DNA of 64,000 bases, taken from the NCBI GenBank assembly GCA_963575645.1, contig OY754465.1, positions 42,992,401-43,056,400 on the forward strand. The letters are read 5' to 3'. Origin of the DNA: Xanthostigma xanthostigma. Its lineage: Eukaryota; Arthropoda; Insecta; Raphidioptera; Raphidiidae. The translations under genes were made by a program, and so were the position numbers. Numbering within the stretch: the stretch's first letter is position 1; every line of letters starts with the position of its first letter. Positions 1 through 11,430 of the stretch are shown one piece after another. The notes under the pieces are model-generated. The model worked only from the letters and a program-made list of their open reading frames with translations, was not told where the DNA came from and did not search any database.

Positions 1-24
1 AAGCTATACGTCAATCGGCTACGA

Positions 25-97
25 GTGCTGAGTTGCTATATAGTATATCGCCTGCTTTGTACATAGGAAGTCGCCGGTTCGATTCCGGTCGGCACCA
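25..97 (+). other. tRNA-like sequence, degenerate (SINE head or tRNA pseudogene)
   Basis: A tRNA-sized stretch ends in a well-formed T arm: the B-box-like GGTTCGATTCC at 76-86 lies inside a GCCGG/CCGGT stem. The 3' acceptor strand at 90-96 pairs with 24-30 at six of seven positions, counting one G-T pair. The anticodon arm at 51-67 has one mismatch and one G-T pair, with loop TTTGTAC. The D arm cannot be folded properly, so this is probably a tRNA-derived SINE or a pseudogene rather than a working tRNA. Its proximity to the window edge prevents checking what lies upstream. Confidence 0.4.
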
Positions 98-792
98 CTA
101 CTTTTTATTTTCAACTTTAATATTCCACTGACATGATTTATTTATATTTCATTTTCAGAGTTATAAAAACGTTGTTAAATTTCTAATTGCAATAATTTCT
201 CTCAATCAAGCTGTGTTATTTTATAAGGGGTAGATATTATAAAGCGAATTATGGGATGATATTATGAATAATCATGGTAGATTAAAGAGGGAAAATTAGT
301 GGATAGACATCAGATCGTTTGCCGACCAATGGCTCCCTTATAATATGTTGCCATATAATATAATTATTAATTATAATTATTTATTCAGCTTCGAAAAGGT
401 CTTCTAAACCTTGTTTTAGTTTTTACTTTGGACAAAAATTAAAGTGATTTTTTTTAATGTTTACTTTTAATACTAGTACGGAAGGGGTACTCCGGTTTCC
501 CTTGGGCGGACACCTCTCTTGAGCAGACAAAATATGATGCACCATTGCTGTCGAATCAAGGGAGATTTCACTGTACATCCTTTAGTTTACAAAGATATGA
601 CGCTCAAAGATTTTTTGTGATTTATTGGGAACTTTAAACGGACACTAAACAAATTCTGAACTAAAAGAGAAATAGACATTTACTTTGACTCTTTGGAATT
701 TACGTGTTATTTTCTAAAAGAGTTCTGACTTCAAAATTGCTTTTTAAAAAAATACCTTGATTTGAAGTTCAATAAACACCACAAAAAGTTGT

Positions 793-1215
793 AACTGTTA
801 AAAATACGAAGTTTGTGCAGCCCTATTATTAAAAGTGTATTTTAATTTTGTTCCTTTTGTGATATTTGCTTTTCCTAGTTTTTTGAGATTGGGAATTGTG
901 CGAGATATCAAGCCTTTCGTCCAAATTTGTTTTTCGAATAAATCTTCCATAGCGCAGAAATGGATAATAATCGTCAAATAGTAATAGTTAAACAGAAACT
1001 GGCAGTAGAAATCCAGAATCCGGCTCGAAGGACCAAAAAATGTTGTGATAATTTATTAATAGTAATTCAACGAAATGCTTTTTCAATACTGATTTATTAA
1101 AATGTTTCAACGGGTTACATAATAAAACAAAATTATATTCTAGCAAATAACGTAACAAAATTAAAATACATTTTTAATAATAGGGCTGCACAAACTTCGT
1201 ATTTTGAACAGTAAC
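793..1215. repeat. Inverted repeat with arms of about 60 bp
   Basis: The segment 793-851 (containing GTTTGTGCAGCCCTATTATT) returns in reverse complement at 1153-1212 with few differences. The spacer of about 300 bp has no reading frame. The right arm runs into a short segment ending near 1314 with GTGCGCAGCCCTA, so TAGGGCTGC-type ends bracket 1182-1314, suggesting a small hAT-like MITE. No matching 8-bp target duplication was seen around that segment. Confidence 0.5.
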
Positions 1216-1396
1216 GAAAACGGTATCTAGTCCCTGTACTGACTCGATATTTTTCGATAGATATCGTTCCGTCGAAAAAAAAATGATGTAGTCTCGTTTT
1301 GTGCGCAGCCCTACATAGAAAATTATAATTCTACTAGCAGCCCGGTCCGATTTCTCCCGAATTTGTAGATTGCTTATTAGAGATAGACATATTTTT

Positions 1397-1678
1397 GACT
1401 TGAGCGGATTTCGTAAGGAAATATTCGACTTGTAGAGGTTACTGATTAAAATTCATTCTAATTTTAAGTTGCTATGTTCGAGATACAGAGAACCAATTTA
1501 TTTTTTCGAGTTATGGAGGGATAATATGTACCGAAATGACTTGTAGGGACTCGCTGATTCTTTCGACCTATAGAGGGTTAAAATTTCGAGTAATGGAGGT
1601 TTTGGGGCTTGAAGGGAACAAAACATTTTTTCAAGTTTTGGAAGTTTTATCGAGGTTCGATTTAAAGAGGCTCTACTG
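1397..1678 (-). mobile_element. pogo/Tigger-type MITE, copy 1
   Basis: A string of diverged motifs of the form 'TTCGACTTATAGAGGT' runs through this stretch and ends with CTCTACTG followed by TA. A reverse-complement relative lies at 35157-35482. Ends of the CAGTAGAACCTCGATAAGTCGA type next to TA are typical of non-autonomous pogo/Tigger elements. The left border is approximate. It has no coding capacity; open frames here are chance. Confidence 0.6.
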
Positions 1679-2230
1679 TATATGTAGATTTATAAAGATA
1701 ATCCATAAATGCATTCAATGATGGCTTTAGGTATCTGTGAATTAGTTATAATATGATAATTGATAAGTGCATTTATAATGTAACAGCGTTCTAGCCACTG
1801 GCTTGATCTGTCTATTTTTAGACTGCCATGTGGTGACCGGTGGCTAATACCGGACGAGACGCTCTGCCCCTCCTGCTGTTGTCGCGTGTCACCGGAAGGC
1901 CCAGCACCGATATTATGACGTGTCAGTGACCAAAGTACGAAACCGCTTATGTTGATTTTTTCTATTTATCTTCAAATTCATTACATTGAGCGAGAGCGTG
2001 GCGTGCCTACATTTTAAATTTAAACTGCAGTAAAACAACTTTTTGACGCTTTCCCGGATCATCTAGAGTCTAACAATGAAAAGACTAAGAGACAGCACGG
2101 TCGAAATCCCGAGGTACTTTCCTGTCTCACAAGCATCGCGAAACGCTCATCGAACAAAATTCATTCATGGACCTACATTTTATATGTATACGCAAAATAG
2201 GCCTCGCCATTTTAGAGTAGGTATATTAAA

Positions 2231-2660
2231 AAATTGGTTGTCTGTAAAGTCGGTTTACGGACGATTATAGTTTTACGTGATAACGTATTCCGCTCGAATA
2301 TCATATTTAATAATACATAACCTAAATTTTAGTAGCTGTCAAACTATATTTTTACCGACTAATAATTTGATCAACCAAAGCAAAATACATATTTTTGAGC
2401 AATTATAAAAGGCATTTAAAAGAATGTATATATATATTATATATTTGTTAACAAACCGTATAATTTATCTGCTGTTATGAAATGCAGATATCTCCCAAGA
2501 TTTGTTTTTGATACAAAATGTAGCTGCGTTTGTGTCGATCGTGCCTCTCTATCGCTTATACTGCGCTCTCGCTTGTACGCACAGGGTCAGGCGGAACGTT
2601 ACACTTTTTCGTGCGTGCAGCTGGTGTTTCATCAATTTATAAGACGTTATCACGTCAAAA
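2231..2660 (+). mobile_element. MITE family 'TTGGTTGTCTG', copy 1
   Basis: It begins with the end-A sequence TTGGTTGTCTGTAAAGTCGG and finishes with end B, which contains ATAAGACGTTATCACGTCAA. Both ends carry ACGTGATAACGT in inverted orientation. Relatives lie at 44935-45610, 48722-49328 and, inverted, 49661-50668. The middle is shorter than in the other copies. No reading frame is supported. Confidence 0.7.
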
Positions 2661-3344
2661 AAAATATATATTCGAGGAATGTGCTTGTGACGCTCATATT
2701 GATAGATACATCGCGATAAGTGATTGACCGTGCTGTCTTTTTTCATTGCTACAAACAATAGACTGGATAACACACAATATATCGCCTCAGGAGGCTAAAA
2801 AAAATTGAAAATTTGAATTGAAATTTTTGAATTTACGTAGAGATAGACGTTAATCACATTAGAGCTAAAAAATTTTCTAAGTCAAATACTTTCAGAGACA
2901 GACGGACGGACACCGAAGTGAGACCAAAAAAAAATATCTGAAAATACCTACGCGAAAAATTACATTCAGTGCAGAGTTGAAAACGGAAAATTGATTAAAG
3001 TGCGCCGGTTGGTGGTTCAATAATCAAAAGTTTTATTTTTCACAAAGTTAATGTAAGCGGTTTTATCTTTTGCCTGCAGATATTATTGTGTCCAATGTCC
3101 AACTTCACGCATTACGTGACAGAAGATAGTGATTTATGTGTAAATCATTTCTTTGAATCAAATAATTATTACTTCTCAAGGTTGACTCAAATTTAGAGAG
3201 ATATCAATTTATTCGAAATTTTAAACTATTTGATATTAGTCATTCATTGATAAATTCCTTGTAAAAGAATGCGTCACTTTTTCAGTGGCTCGTTATATGC
3301 AACAGTTAAAATCATAATATATCCCGAGAAGAATACGAGCAATT

Positions 3345-3510
3345 ACCGGTCACCCTATATAAAACAAAGTCCTTCCGCCGTGTCTGTCTGTCTGTACGCG
3401 ATAAACTCAAAAACAATACCGAACGAATTTTCATACGGTTTTTACTAATAGAAAGAGCGATAAACGAGGAAGGTTTCTGTATATAATTTGTAAATATTTT
3501 GCACATAATA
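3345..3510 (-). repeat. Retrotransposon 3'-end repeat fragment
   Basis: The stretch containing GATAAACGAGGAAGGTTTCTG recurs at 20467-20500 and, inverted, at 46920-46960. The flank with ACGAGCAATTACCGGTCACC recurs inverted at 25141-25165. This is the 3' end of a dispersed lepidopteran non-LTR element or SINE. No coding sequence was seen. Confidence 0.5.
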
Positions 3511-3760
3511 AGGGCGCTTTGTAAATAAAAACTGTATTCGTATCATGTCGTGACATTAAGTAGGCGGGCGCAAGCTCCTGAAATTGGGTGCGATCAAATG
3601 GCGCGTCACTACAGCGCACTAGGTTAGAACTAGCACATAAGCTAACGGGCACTGCCACCAAACGACATCAGTTCAAAACTATTAGTTCACATATTTTGGC
3701 GGTGTAAGTCATTTCTTAAGGAAATACATTTTGCAGAATTTTCCAATAACTCAAAATATA

Positions 3761-3886
3761 TCTTCAATAAATAAAATTATCGACCAATTTTTCAGACAAT
3801 ATATTAACAAACAATATAAAATTAATTTTATATTGTTTGTTAATATATTGTCTGAAAAATTGGTCGATAATTTTATTTATTGAAGA
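3761..3886. repeat. Perfect 126-bp palindrome with no spacer
   Basis: Bases 3761-3823 are the exact reverse complement of 3824-3886 with no mismatch and no loop; the symmetry stops at 3760/3887. A diverged single arm (AATAAAATTATCGATCAATT and following bases) is present near 31797-31830, so the arm belongs to a dispersed repeat. Confidence 0.95.
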
Positions 3887-4906
3887 GTTCTAATCAGACG
3901 TTAATCAAAGATTTCAAAATATATCTATTGCACCCGGGTGAAACCGGGCCGGGCTGAACGAAAACGTAAACAAAATCAAGAGTTGGAGGGAGGGGGCGGT
4001 AGTGCCGTCTTTGCTACGCCCATGATAACAGCCTGAATATCAAAGTGTAAATACGACTTGCAATATGTAAATAAAAAAATCACATGACCGTCGAGATAAA
4101 AGTATGGTAGAGCACAGGTTATCGGCATTATTTAGATAAGACTCTCAATATAATTTATTGCTTTATATGCATGGAATGAATCCTGATTGCTTTACAAATT
4201 CTGTTTGACCATAAGTGATTAGAATCTTGGAAACGGAAAAAAATGTTTTTGCTCGAAAGTTCTATGATACCGTCGGGAAAAATAACAAGTATGCGATATT
4301 CCAAAGTCAACACCAACAAAAAATTACATCTCGACGCGTGTTTCGCTAAGTAAGAATTATCTTAAAAATATAATCATCACGTGGTGACGGTATCTAGAAA
4401 AATTGTACGGAAATCATTTTAATCAAGATGTGTATGATATTAGTTGACCTTTATAGTAGATCAACAAACAACAGTTTTTAATTGATCTTTTTGTTCGTTA
4501 AATCGACATAAAACTTTTCTCATTCGTTTCGGTCGTTCGCTCGAATTTACAATTAATTAGTATGTTACTCACGCACTTTACTCGTCCGTTTACCAGTTTG
4601 GAATCCGTTTGCATTTGTACTCGGGCAAAGTCGGGTCTATAGACCTAAACCTTCCACAAGAAATACCTACGCTATCGAAAGATAAAAATCCGTATCCCAT
4701 TCTGTTCAGTATAGCGGATTCAATCCGATTGGCAGCCGAACGAAGCCGGAAGGAACAGTTATTAATTATTATAGTTCTAAACCTTCCCTAAAAAATATAT
4801 TATTGAATGGCAAAAAACGCATTCATATCCGTTAACAGTAGTTCTCGTGTTTTTAGAACACGGACAGAAAGACCGACAACCGCGAAGAATTTTGCTTTAT
4901 ATATTA

Positions 4907-5345
4907 CTAGCTGCTACCCGTGGCTCCGCACGAGATTGATAACAGTAGTAGATCCTTCGTATTACAGTATCACTTTAAAACGCAATTTTTGTACACTTTG
5001 AGTTTTATTCCAGAAGCCTTACATATTACATATGAAAAGTGGAAATCATCCCCTATTTTATCCCTTTGAGGGATGATCGTGCAAAAACGTTGAAACACGT
5101 AATTCTTCATTTCTTACCAAAAATCTGAATATGAATTTTCATATCTCTAACTTGAGAAATGATAGATTCCTCATACAAACTTTCATCTCATATTTCACCC
5201 ACTTCGGAATTTTTTTTGGAGACAAAGGGTAGCCTGTGTTCTTCTTCAGGATGCGATCTACCTCCTCAAATTTTATAGAAATCTGTTCAGCGGTTTACGC
5301 GTGAAAGCGTAACAAACTCAGATTCGCATTTATCATATTAGTTAG
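4907..5345 (+). repeat. Truncated non-LTR retrotransposon tail
   Basis: It starts with a CTAGCTGCTACCCGTGGCTCC-type end and contains ATCCCTTTGAGGGATGATCG and 'GCGTGAAAGCGTAACA'. A related stretch lies in reverse complement at 62915-63335. Such tails are very common in Lepidoptera. No intact reading frame is present. Confidence 0.6.
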
Positions 5346-5999
5346 AATTGGGATGTAGAATGATACGAAGAGGAATGATTTGTTTGTAAAATTGTTATAG
5401 GTACGTACGAGTGAGAATGTTTAGTGTTTACTATCGGCGGGTAAAAACCTCCTTTTAACGTTTCGTTTACTTTATTATTACCATCAGTAATATTTTCTTC
5501 TTACTCCCGTCTGTCTTTCTGACTGTCGTATGTGTACGTATTTTAGTCTGATAATTAATGTTAATTGACAATAATTAACCAAAGTACATTTCCTCCTCGT
5601 CTTGATTAATCATTGATACACTGTGGCAAGCATTTTTGTTCGCAAAATATGCCGCTGCGCTTATCAAGTGCCAGTCACCGTATGATTAGTAATTATGAGT
5701 CATGCTGTACTTTTTTTTATCAGCCGCGCCTTGCACAATACCGCTTTAGTTATGAGTTATGACAGTACATATATGCATTAATACAAGGAAATTATCACTG
5801 CATAGTATTTATTCGGAAAATTATTATCAACTGGCTTTTCTCGCCGCGGCTTCGGCTCAAAAGAATTAAAGGAACCCTTATAGGATCGCTTCGTTGTCCT
5901 ATCAAGACCCTTTTTCTTAGGAACGCGTGCAGAAACCAAGTTTAAATTAATATCAAATACTCAGATCTGCAATCTCTTGGAGCTGTGAAAAAATCAAAA

Positions 6000-6395
6000 T
6001 TTTAATTCCACGCAATCAAAAGATACGACCGTTTATGCCGCATATTTTGACATTCGCAAGGGAATCGAAACCTATAGGGTACTTCCCGTTGACCTAGAAA
6101 CATGAAATTTGGCAAGAAGCAATACCTTATATTATAGCACAAGTACCTAAAGGAAAAAATTCGAAAACCGTAAATTTATGGTTATATCACAAAAAGTATT
6201 TTTTTTTTGCAACTTCGATGTACAATTCGGTACTATGCATTCCTTTTTCAGTCAGCAGTTACAAATCTGGTTCAAATTTAATACTTAAGTAATAAAATAA
6301 CTTTGATTTCCAATTTTGTTATGAACTGCTACAGATCGTTTGTACGGAACCCTGGGTGCACGTGTCCGGCTCACACTTGACCGTTTTTTATAATT
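6000..6395 (+). repeat. Lepidopteran LINE 3' region
   Basis: It contains the phrases AAACCGTAAATTTATGGTTA and GTACGGAACCCTGGGTGCAC followed by CTCACACTTGACCG, recognisable as the 3' untranslated tail of a widespread lepidopteran LINE. No coding sequence was seen. Confidence 0.65.
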
Positions 6396-6592
6396 TCTGC
6401 GAAAGACCAGTTATCTCAAAAATAGGTTTTTTTTTGCTACAGGTTCTTTATCGTACATATCTGTGCTACCAGAAAATTTCCTCACCAATAAAATATTCAA
6501 ATCGTATAAAGAGAGTGTAGGTTTTTCGTTGAAATTGAAATTAATTGAATACTCGCACTGTGCTTCATTGATTGTTATCATTCACATGAGGC

Positions 6593-6927
6593 CAGCGTTG
6601 CCAGACGTCCCGATTTTGGCGAGACGTTCCGATTTTTAAATCAAAATTAAATGTCCCGCGCGGGACAGGCTCAGTCCCGCTTTTCGGGGATAACTCGGGG
6701 ATAACTTTAAAAGAAGTTAAATCTTCACAAAAATATCATGAATAAGTAAGTCTTATAAATATTTATTCACGTAATTTTAATTAAAATAGAAAGATAAATA
6801 GGTATTTGAAAACTTCTGATTATATACTTTTTTTACTATGTCCCGCTTTCGACGAAAGAATCCCGCTGTTTTCACTCAAAGAGTTCCAAAATCCCGACTT
6901 GGCAAAAAAAAAAAACTGGCAACGTTG
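6593..6927. mobile_element. hAT-type MITE, 335 bp, with 8-bp target duplication
   Basis: The terminal repeats read CAGCGTTGCCAG on the left and CTGGCAACGTTG on the right. The flanks 6585-6592 and 6928-6935 are the same 8 bp, CATGAGGC, diagnostic of a hAT-type insertion. A longer relative is at 30696-31199. Internal GTCCCG motifs recur. Non-coding. Confidence 0.9.
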
Positions 6928-7166
6928 CATGAGGCATATATTATATCTAATTAGCATTTTCACAGAAATCGAATCAGTGACGACGATTGTTGTTAAAACG
7001 CGGAAACACTAGCTCTCCTCTCCTTTTAGTCACTCATTATTGTGCTGCTTCGGTACAATGGTTGTGTCGGAAGATGATTCATCGACGAAGCATTTCGTAT
7101 GTTGCAACGGCATGCTTTATCTAGTACTAGTAGGTATCCTCTCATATAATATAGCTTCCTAGCCAC

Positions 7167-8655
7167 TAGTGTTGTCAAATCTCGGTACTTTTAAGTATTT
7201 AGGGTACCCGGTACTTTTATATCGAGTACCCGTTACTTTCTACCCGTTACTTTCTACCCGTTACTTTTACCCGGTACTTTAAGATGCTGAGAACCGGATC
7301 TAGGTATAACTAATACTGTATTATAGCCGCCAGCCGGTATTCGTTACTTGTACCGATTGCATACTGCATACGTATTGGTATTAACGTACTGGTAGGTACA
7401 TTATAGCACGTCGTTTAGGTACAATATGCAACCTCCTTTCATACAACAATGAAAACAATGTTATCTAATTGAAAGTTATGCAAATAATTAAGTTGAAACT
7501 TTATCATTTTTTGTGAGTAAAGCGAATTATTTTTTGTAGTATTTAAATAATATAATTTGCATATTGTATAATAGGTATTAACCATTAACCAATGTCAATT
7601 TCGGATTGTTGAATGTCGAGTTTCTCTATAACGTTTTCTTTACAGACAATTTATACAGACATCCGTGAAAGAATTTTATGATAATTCGAAAATTAAGTAC
7701 AGACAATACAGAATACAGATATCATATTTTATATTGTGTAGGTGAGTGAAACTAAAACAAACTGACAGACAAAAAATCATGTACCTAAATGGCAGAATCC
7801 TATGAACCGTGCAAACTACAATTAGGTATTACGAACTTATAAATTACGAATTAAATTTTTTTTATAATTGCACTAATATGCCAGTTTTGTTTATTTGGTA
7901 GTTTGGAAAATTCCTAAAGTAATCAGTGTCCTATAGTGTAGGAAATTCACTGATTCTACATTCTACAACGCAGTCGTGTCTATATTTTGAAACCGACCTG
8001 TATGTGTATAGTGTACACTGTATCGTTTTGTTTTTTTTAGGATTATAAAATAATATTATGTATTATACTGAACCAAATAAATATAATTTAGTTATTAGTT
8101 TAATAGTTATGTGCGATCTACAGTAGGTAAATTCTTTTTTTATTCAAAATGTCGTGTTATATTTTTTTCCTACTTCTAAAGTCAGATACCTATTACAATT
8201 GCAGATACAGTGTCGTCATAAAATTGTGACATGTAATAACAAATTATGTACATATTTGAAAAAATAAATCTTATTTCTGTTTCTAACTCTAAGGGAAACC
8301 GGAAAATGGCTAAATATTATTAAGGGATTCTGATTTCTGAACTGCCTTTGGCGTCAGTTTGATACACCTCACCTACGTATTTTGTATCGCACTGTAGCGT
8401 ATTGTATTTGTAAGTTTCATATAGCAGTGCCAGACGGCAGACGCCAATGCATGTGCTTGAGTAATGTGTACTCATAAGCACGGATCTCTGGGTATTTGTA
8501 CCGTAATGTGTACACATAGAACCGGATCTCTCTGGATATTTTGTACCTATTCATACACGAAGTAACGGGTACTTTTTCAATTGAATACCCGGTACTTCGG
8601 ATCTTGGTAAGTACCCGGTACTTAGTAACGGGTAGTTACATTACTGACATCTCTA
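7167..8655. mobile_element. hAT-type non-autonomous element, 1489 bp
   Basis: The flanks 7159-7166 and 8656-8663 are identical (CTAGCCAC). The left end begins TAGTGTTGTCAAAT and the right end finishes ACTGACATCTCTA, an imperfect inverted pair. Both sub-terminal regions are packed with variants of ACCCGTTACTTT/ACCCGGTACTT, some in direct tandem (7220-7285). The interior has no reading frame longer than about 65 codons, so no transposase remains. Confidence 0.88.
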
Positions 8656-9149
8656 CTAGCCACCAGTCACTTCGACTTAACCATGATTTACCGATGACCT
8701 ACAATCAACTGTTGTTACGTTCTCTGTACAGCATATAAATATATAGGAAGAATATTTTTTTAATTTATATTAGAAGCAAGATACCTTGTATTCGTTGTTT
8801 GGTGATTCATTCATGTGCACTAGACAGGCAAATCGATCTTTCATGTTTCAATAATACAGGTGGGATCGATAAAATTGAACAAGCGCGTGTTTTGGCACAC
8901 ACACGATAGGGTTCCGTGGTGTTCGCATTCGCATGGTTGACAAATATCATACTTAAACCTAGAAATGCATCTTTGCAATATGTTGATGCTGTTTTGTAAG
9001 ATTATTAATCAAAAAGAAGAGTATTCATGCGTTATTATTTACATTATTGAAATCAATTCCAAAAACCATGTAATTCTAACAAATATTGATATGTACACTA
9101 GTGACATCGTACGGTATTTTTTTTTGACGTTGATATTGTAGTTTTTGTC

Positions 9150-9490
9150 TCCGCTATATATGAAATATGACATGGTTACGAAGTTAAGGGGGGTGGGGCA
9201 CATTGCAAAAAATCTTCCAACAATATCGCATGCAATGCGATGCGCGAAAATACAAATTTTCATCCCTCCTTTGTATGTATGGAAAGCTATTCGTAAATTA
9301 TGTTTTTGTAATTTCATTACACAATTGTATGACGATTCACATAAGACATCTGCAGGCTGTAAAATTTCATCCGAATTGATTTAAAGATGGCGGAGTTATA
9401 AGGCTGTGACGTACGAACAAACAGACAAACTGACGGACACGACGAAATTATAAGTTTCGTTTTTTGCCATTTGGCTGCAGAACCCTACAA
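9150..9490 (+). repeat. LINE 3' region
   Basis: It contains AAGATGGCGGAGTTATAAGG, a run of 'CAGACAAACTGACGGACACGACG', and TTGCCATTTGGCTGCAGAAC near its end, all typical of a common lepidopteran LINE 3' end. Frames of 79 and 92 codons overlapping it on both strands are chance. Confidence 0.6.
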
Positions 9491-9729
9491 AATCAGTATT
9501 GCAATATTTTTTAATCAATCCTATGTCATGAAACCTATTCTTTGCAAATTCATTAGTTTCAAATGTATTTTTGACAACCGGTATAGTGCTACTCACTTTG
9601 AACGATTTAAATTTATAACGGTAGTGAAATGTTTAGTTTTATACATTTATTAATTAGATTCAAATTAAACGAATCAAATTAAAATTTATATTCTGTTACA
9701 TAAAATAACTAAGCAAAAAATAAACGCTA

Positions 9730-9980
9730 TTAGTGTGAGGGATGAACCTGATGCTTTAATAATAAATTTTCAACATTTTGCATCAATTTAGTTAGATTTA
9801 ATCTTAAATATCTTCGGTTAACGATGTCCAATTTGTTTCTTTTTTTGTTAGGAGATTCACTATCGTTGATCCCCTTTTTCATTTTATGGACCCCCAATTT
9901 TTTTCCCGCCGACATGGACCTCTTGCAAGTTGTCGTCGACCCCTGGGGGTCGATATAGACCACTTTGGGAATCACTGCTC
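9730..9980 (-). pseudogene. hAT (ZBED/SPIN-like) transposase C-terminus fused to a terminal repeat
   Basis: On the - strand a TIR-like end (CAGTGATTCCCAAAGTGG, from 9980) leads, after a short non-coding stretch, into a frame ending ...YLRLNLTKLMQNVENLL...HQVHPSH and a stop at 9730. The LRLxLT...L...HQxHPSH pattern is what I recognise as the extreme C-terminus of hAT transposases of the ZBED5/SCAND3-related type. The DDE catalytic region and dimerisation domain are missing, so this is an internal-deletion derivative and cannot be functional. The other terminal repeat was not located with confidence. Confidence 0.55.
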
Positions 9981-9989
9981 TACAACTAG

Positions 9990-11215
9990 TAATACGACTT
10001 TTCGAAGTAGGTATTTGCAGATTGTAAAAAAGTTCTCACCAGAGTTAAACTGATGTGACCCAATAATTCGTGGTCGTCTGATTTGGATATCGTCTTGAAA
10101 GCGGCGAAAAGTAATTTAATTAGATGTGAGGAGATTTAATTATAACAAGCATGTTTCGCGTCTACGTTAAATTTCTGTATCTCTAGACTCTAGAGTCTTG
10201 TAAGACGAGTTTTGTTTGAATGAGTGTGTAGAAACGTCGAAAGGATCTAACTTTGTTATCGTGTATACATATAGAAGAACTGATTTACTTTTCTGTATCG
10301 TTGAGTCCAACTTGGACTCAGAGTTGTAATAATAACAGCGTTCGGAAGGGTGTAATTATCTGCGTACAGAGATAGTGAGAATAGAAACCAGTTTGGTCAT
10401 TTTCTCAAGTCCTTACTTAATACATAATATTATACTGCATGATTGTTATAATACGCATTCTTAGTTATTAGTATTACAGTAAAGTCCCGATTACCCAACA
10501 TGTACGAAGAATATGACCGAATAAACGAAAGTTTCGCTTAATATGGAAATTACAGACGCGGATTGATAGAAACGCAAATTGAACGGAAGTTCAGAATATA
10601 AGTTTAAATTTTCATGTGCATTTTTATTATGCAGAAGGAAAATACACGCCAGTTCCAACAGACGTCTATAATCTGAGAAACATTGAAAGATTCCTTGAAG
10701 CGCAATGTTTTATTGAAGAACTAATTCGCTAGTTTAACGTGCCGTCACTTAGCCGCGTCAAACGTTATATTTTTGTGACGATCACTTTAGTGTTAAGTGT
10801 TGAAAAATACAGGAAACATAAGCTTTATCAAAGTATTTTTGAGTTCAACGCCGCCAAGTGACGCCTCATGCTGTTTAAAATTACTCTGCTTCAACTATTC
10901 AAAATTGCACGATACAGACGAACAAAAAGAGTATCGGATAAATGAGAGTCAGATAATCGAGACTCTACTGATATATTATATACCTTTATTTTCTTTTTGT
11001 ATGCCTACACAATGTGAAGTGTATTTAACAGACAATTCTGACATCCCAAATCATAATAGTTTTACCTGTGCGTGTATTTTAATGAGATTTTAAATATTTC
11101 ACTCTCGACTCCATTATTTGTAATACATTCAACCATTTTGTTACAATTTATGCTAACACCTTTTTATTTTTCGTCGAAATGTTTAACTACGTTTTCAATG
11201 TTCTTGCAATAATAA
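9990..11215. other. No gene recognised
   Basis: AT-rich sequence. Around 10480-10560, ACAGTAAAGTCCCGATTACCC resembles the start of a pogo-type MITE. A 98-codon frame at 10797-11093 (+) has no recognisable motif, signal peptide or conserved pattern and is regarded as chance. Confidence 0.5.
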
Positions 11216-11221
11216 TGTTTT

Positions 11222-11430
11222 GGTTAGAGTACGATAACTAGATGTGCAAAATATCCACGACAAATACACAATTATTATTTTATATAATGCATAACAGTGT
11301 CATTAGCCGTTTTAAGTGCGGTACATTGATTTTTATAAATATTTTTTTTTGCGCAGTCAAAAGCGGAATGCGTTTGGGGGGAGTTCTTTAAAAGACAATA
11401 ATGCCCTCGGCTTCGCCTCACACATCATGG
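11222..11430 (+). mobile_element. Half copy of the GGGTTAGAGTACGATAAC element
   Basis: From GGTTAGAGTACGATAACT onward this matches the left half of the complete element at 21589-22121, including CAAATACACAATTATTATTT and the GGGGGAGTTCTTTAAAA motif. The right end is absent. Confidence 0.75.

Noticed and set aside
25..97. Functional tRNA-Thr (anticodon TGT)
   Set aside because: The D arm does not fold and the anticodon stem has a mismatch, so a tRNA-derived repeat is more likely.
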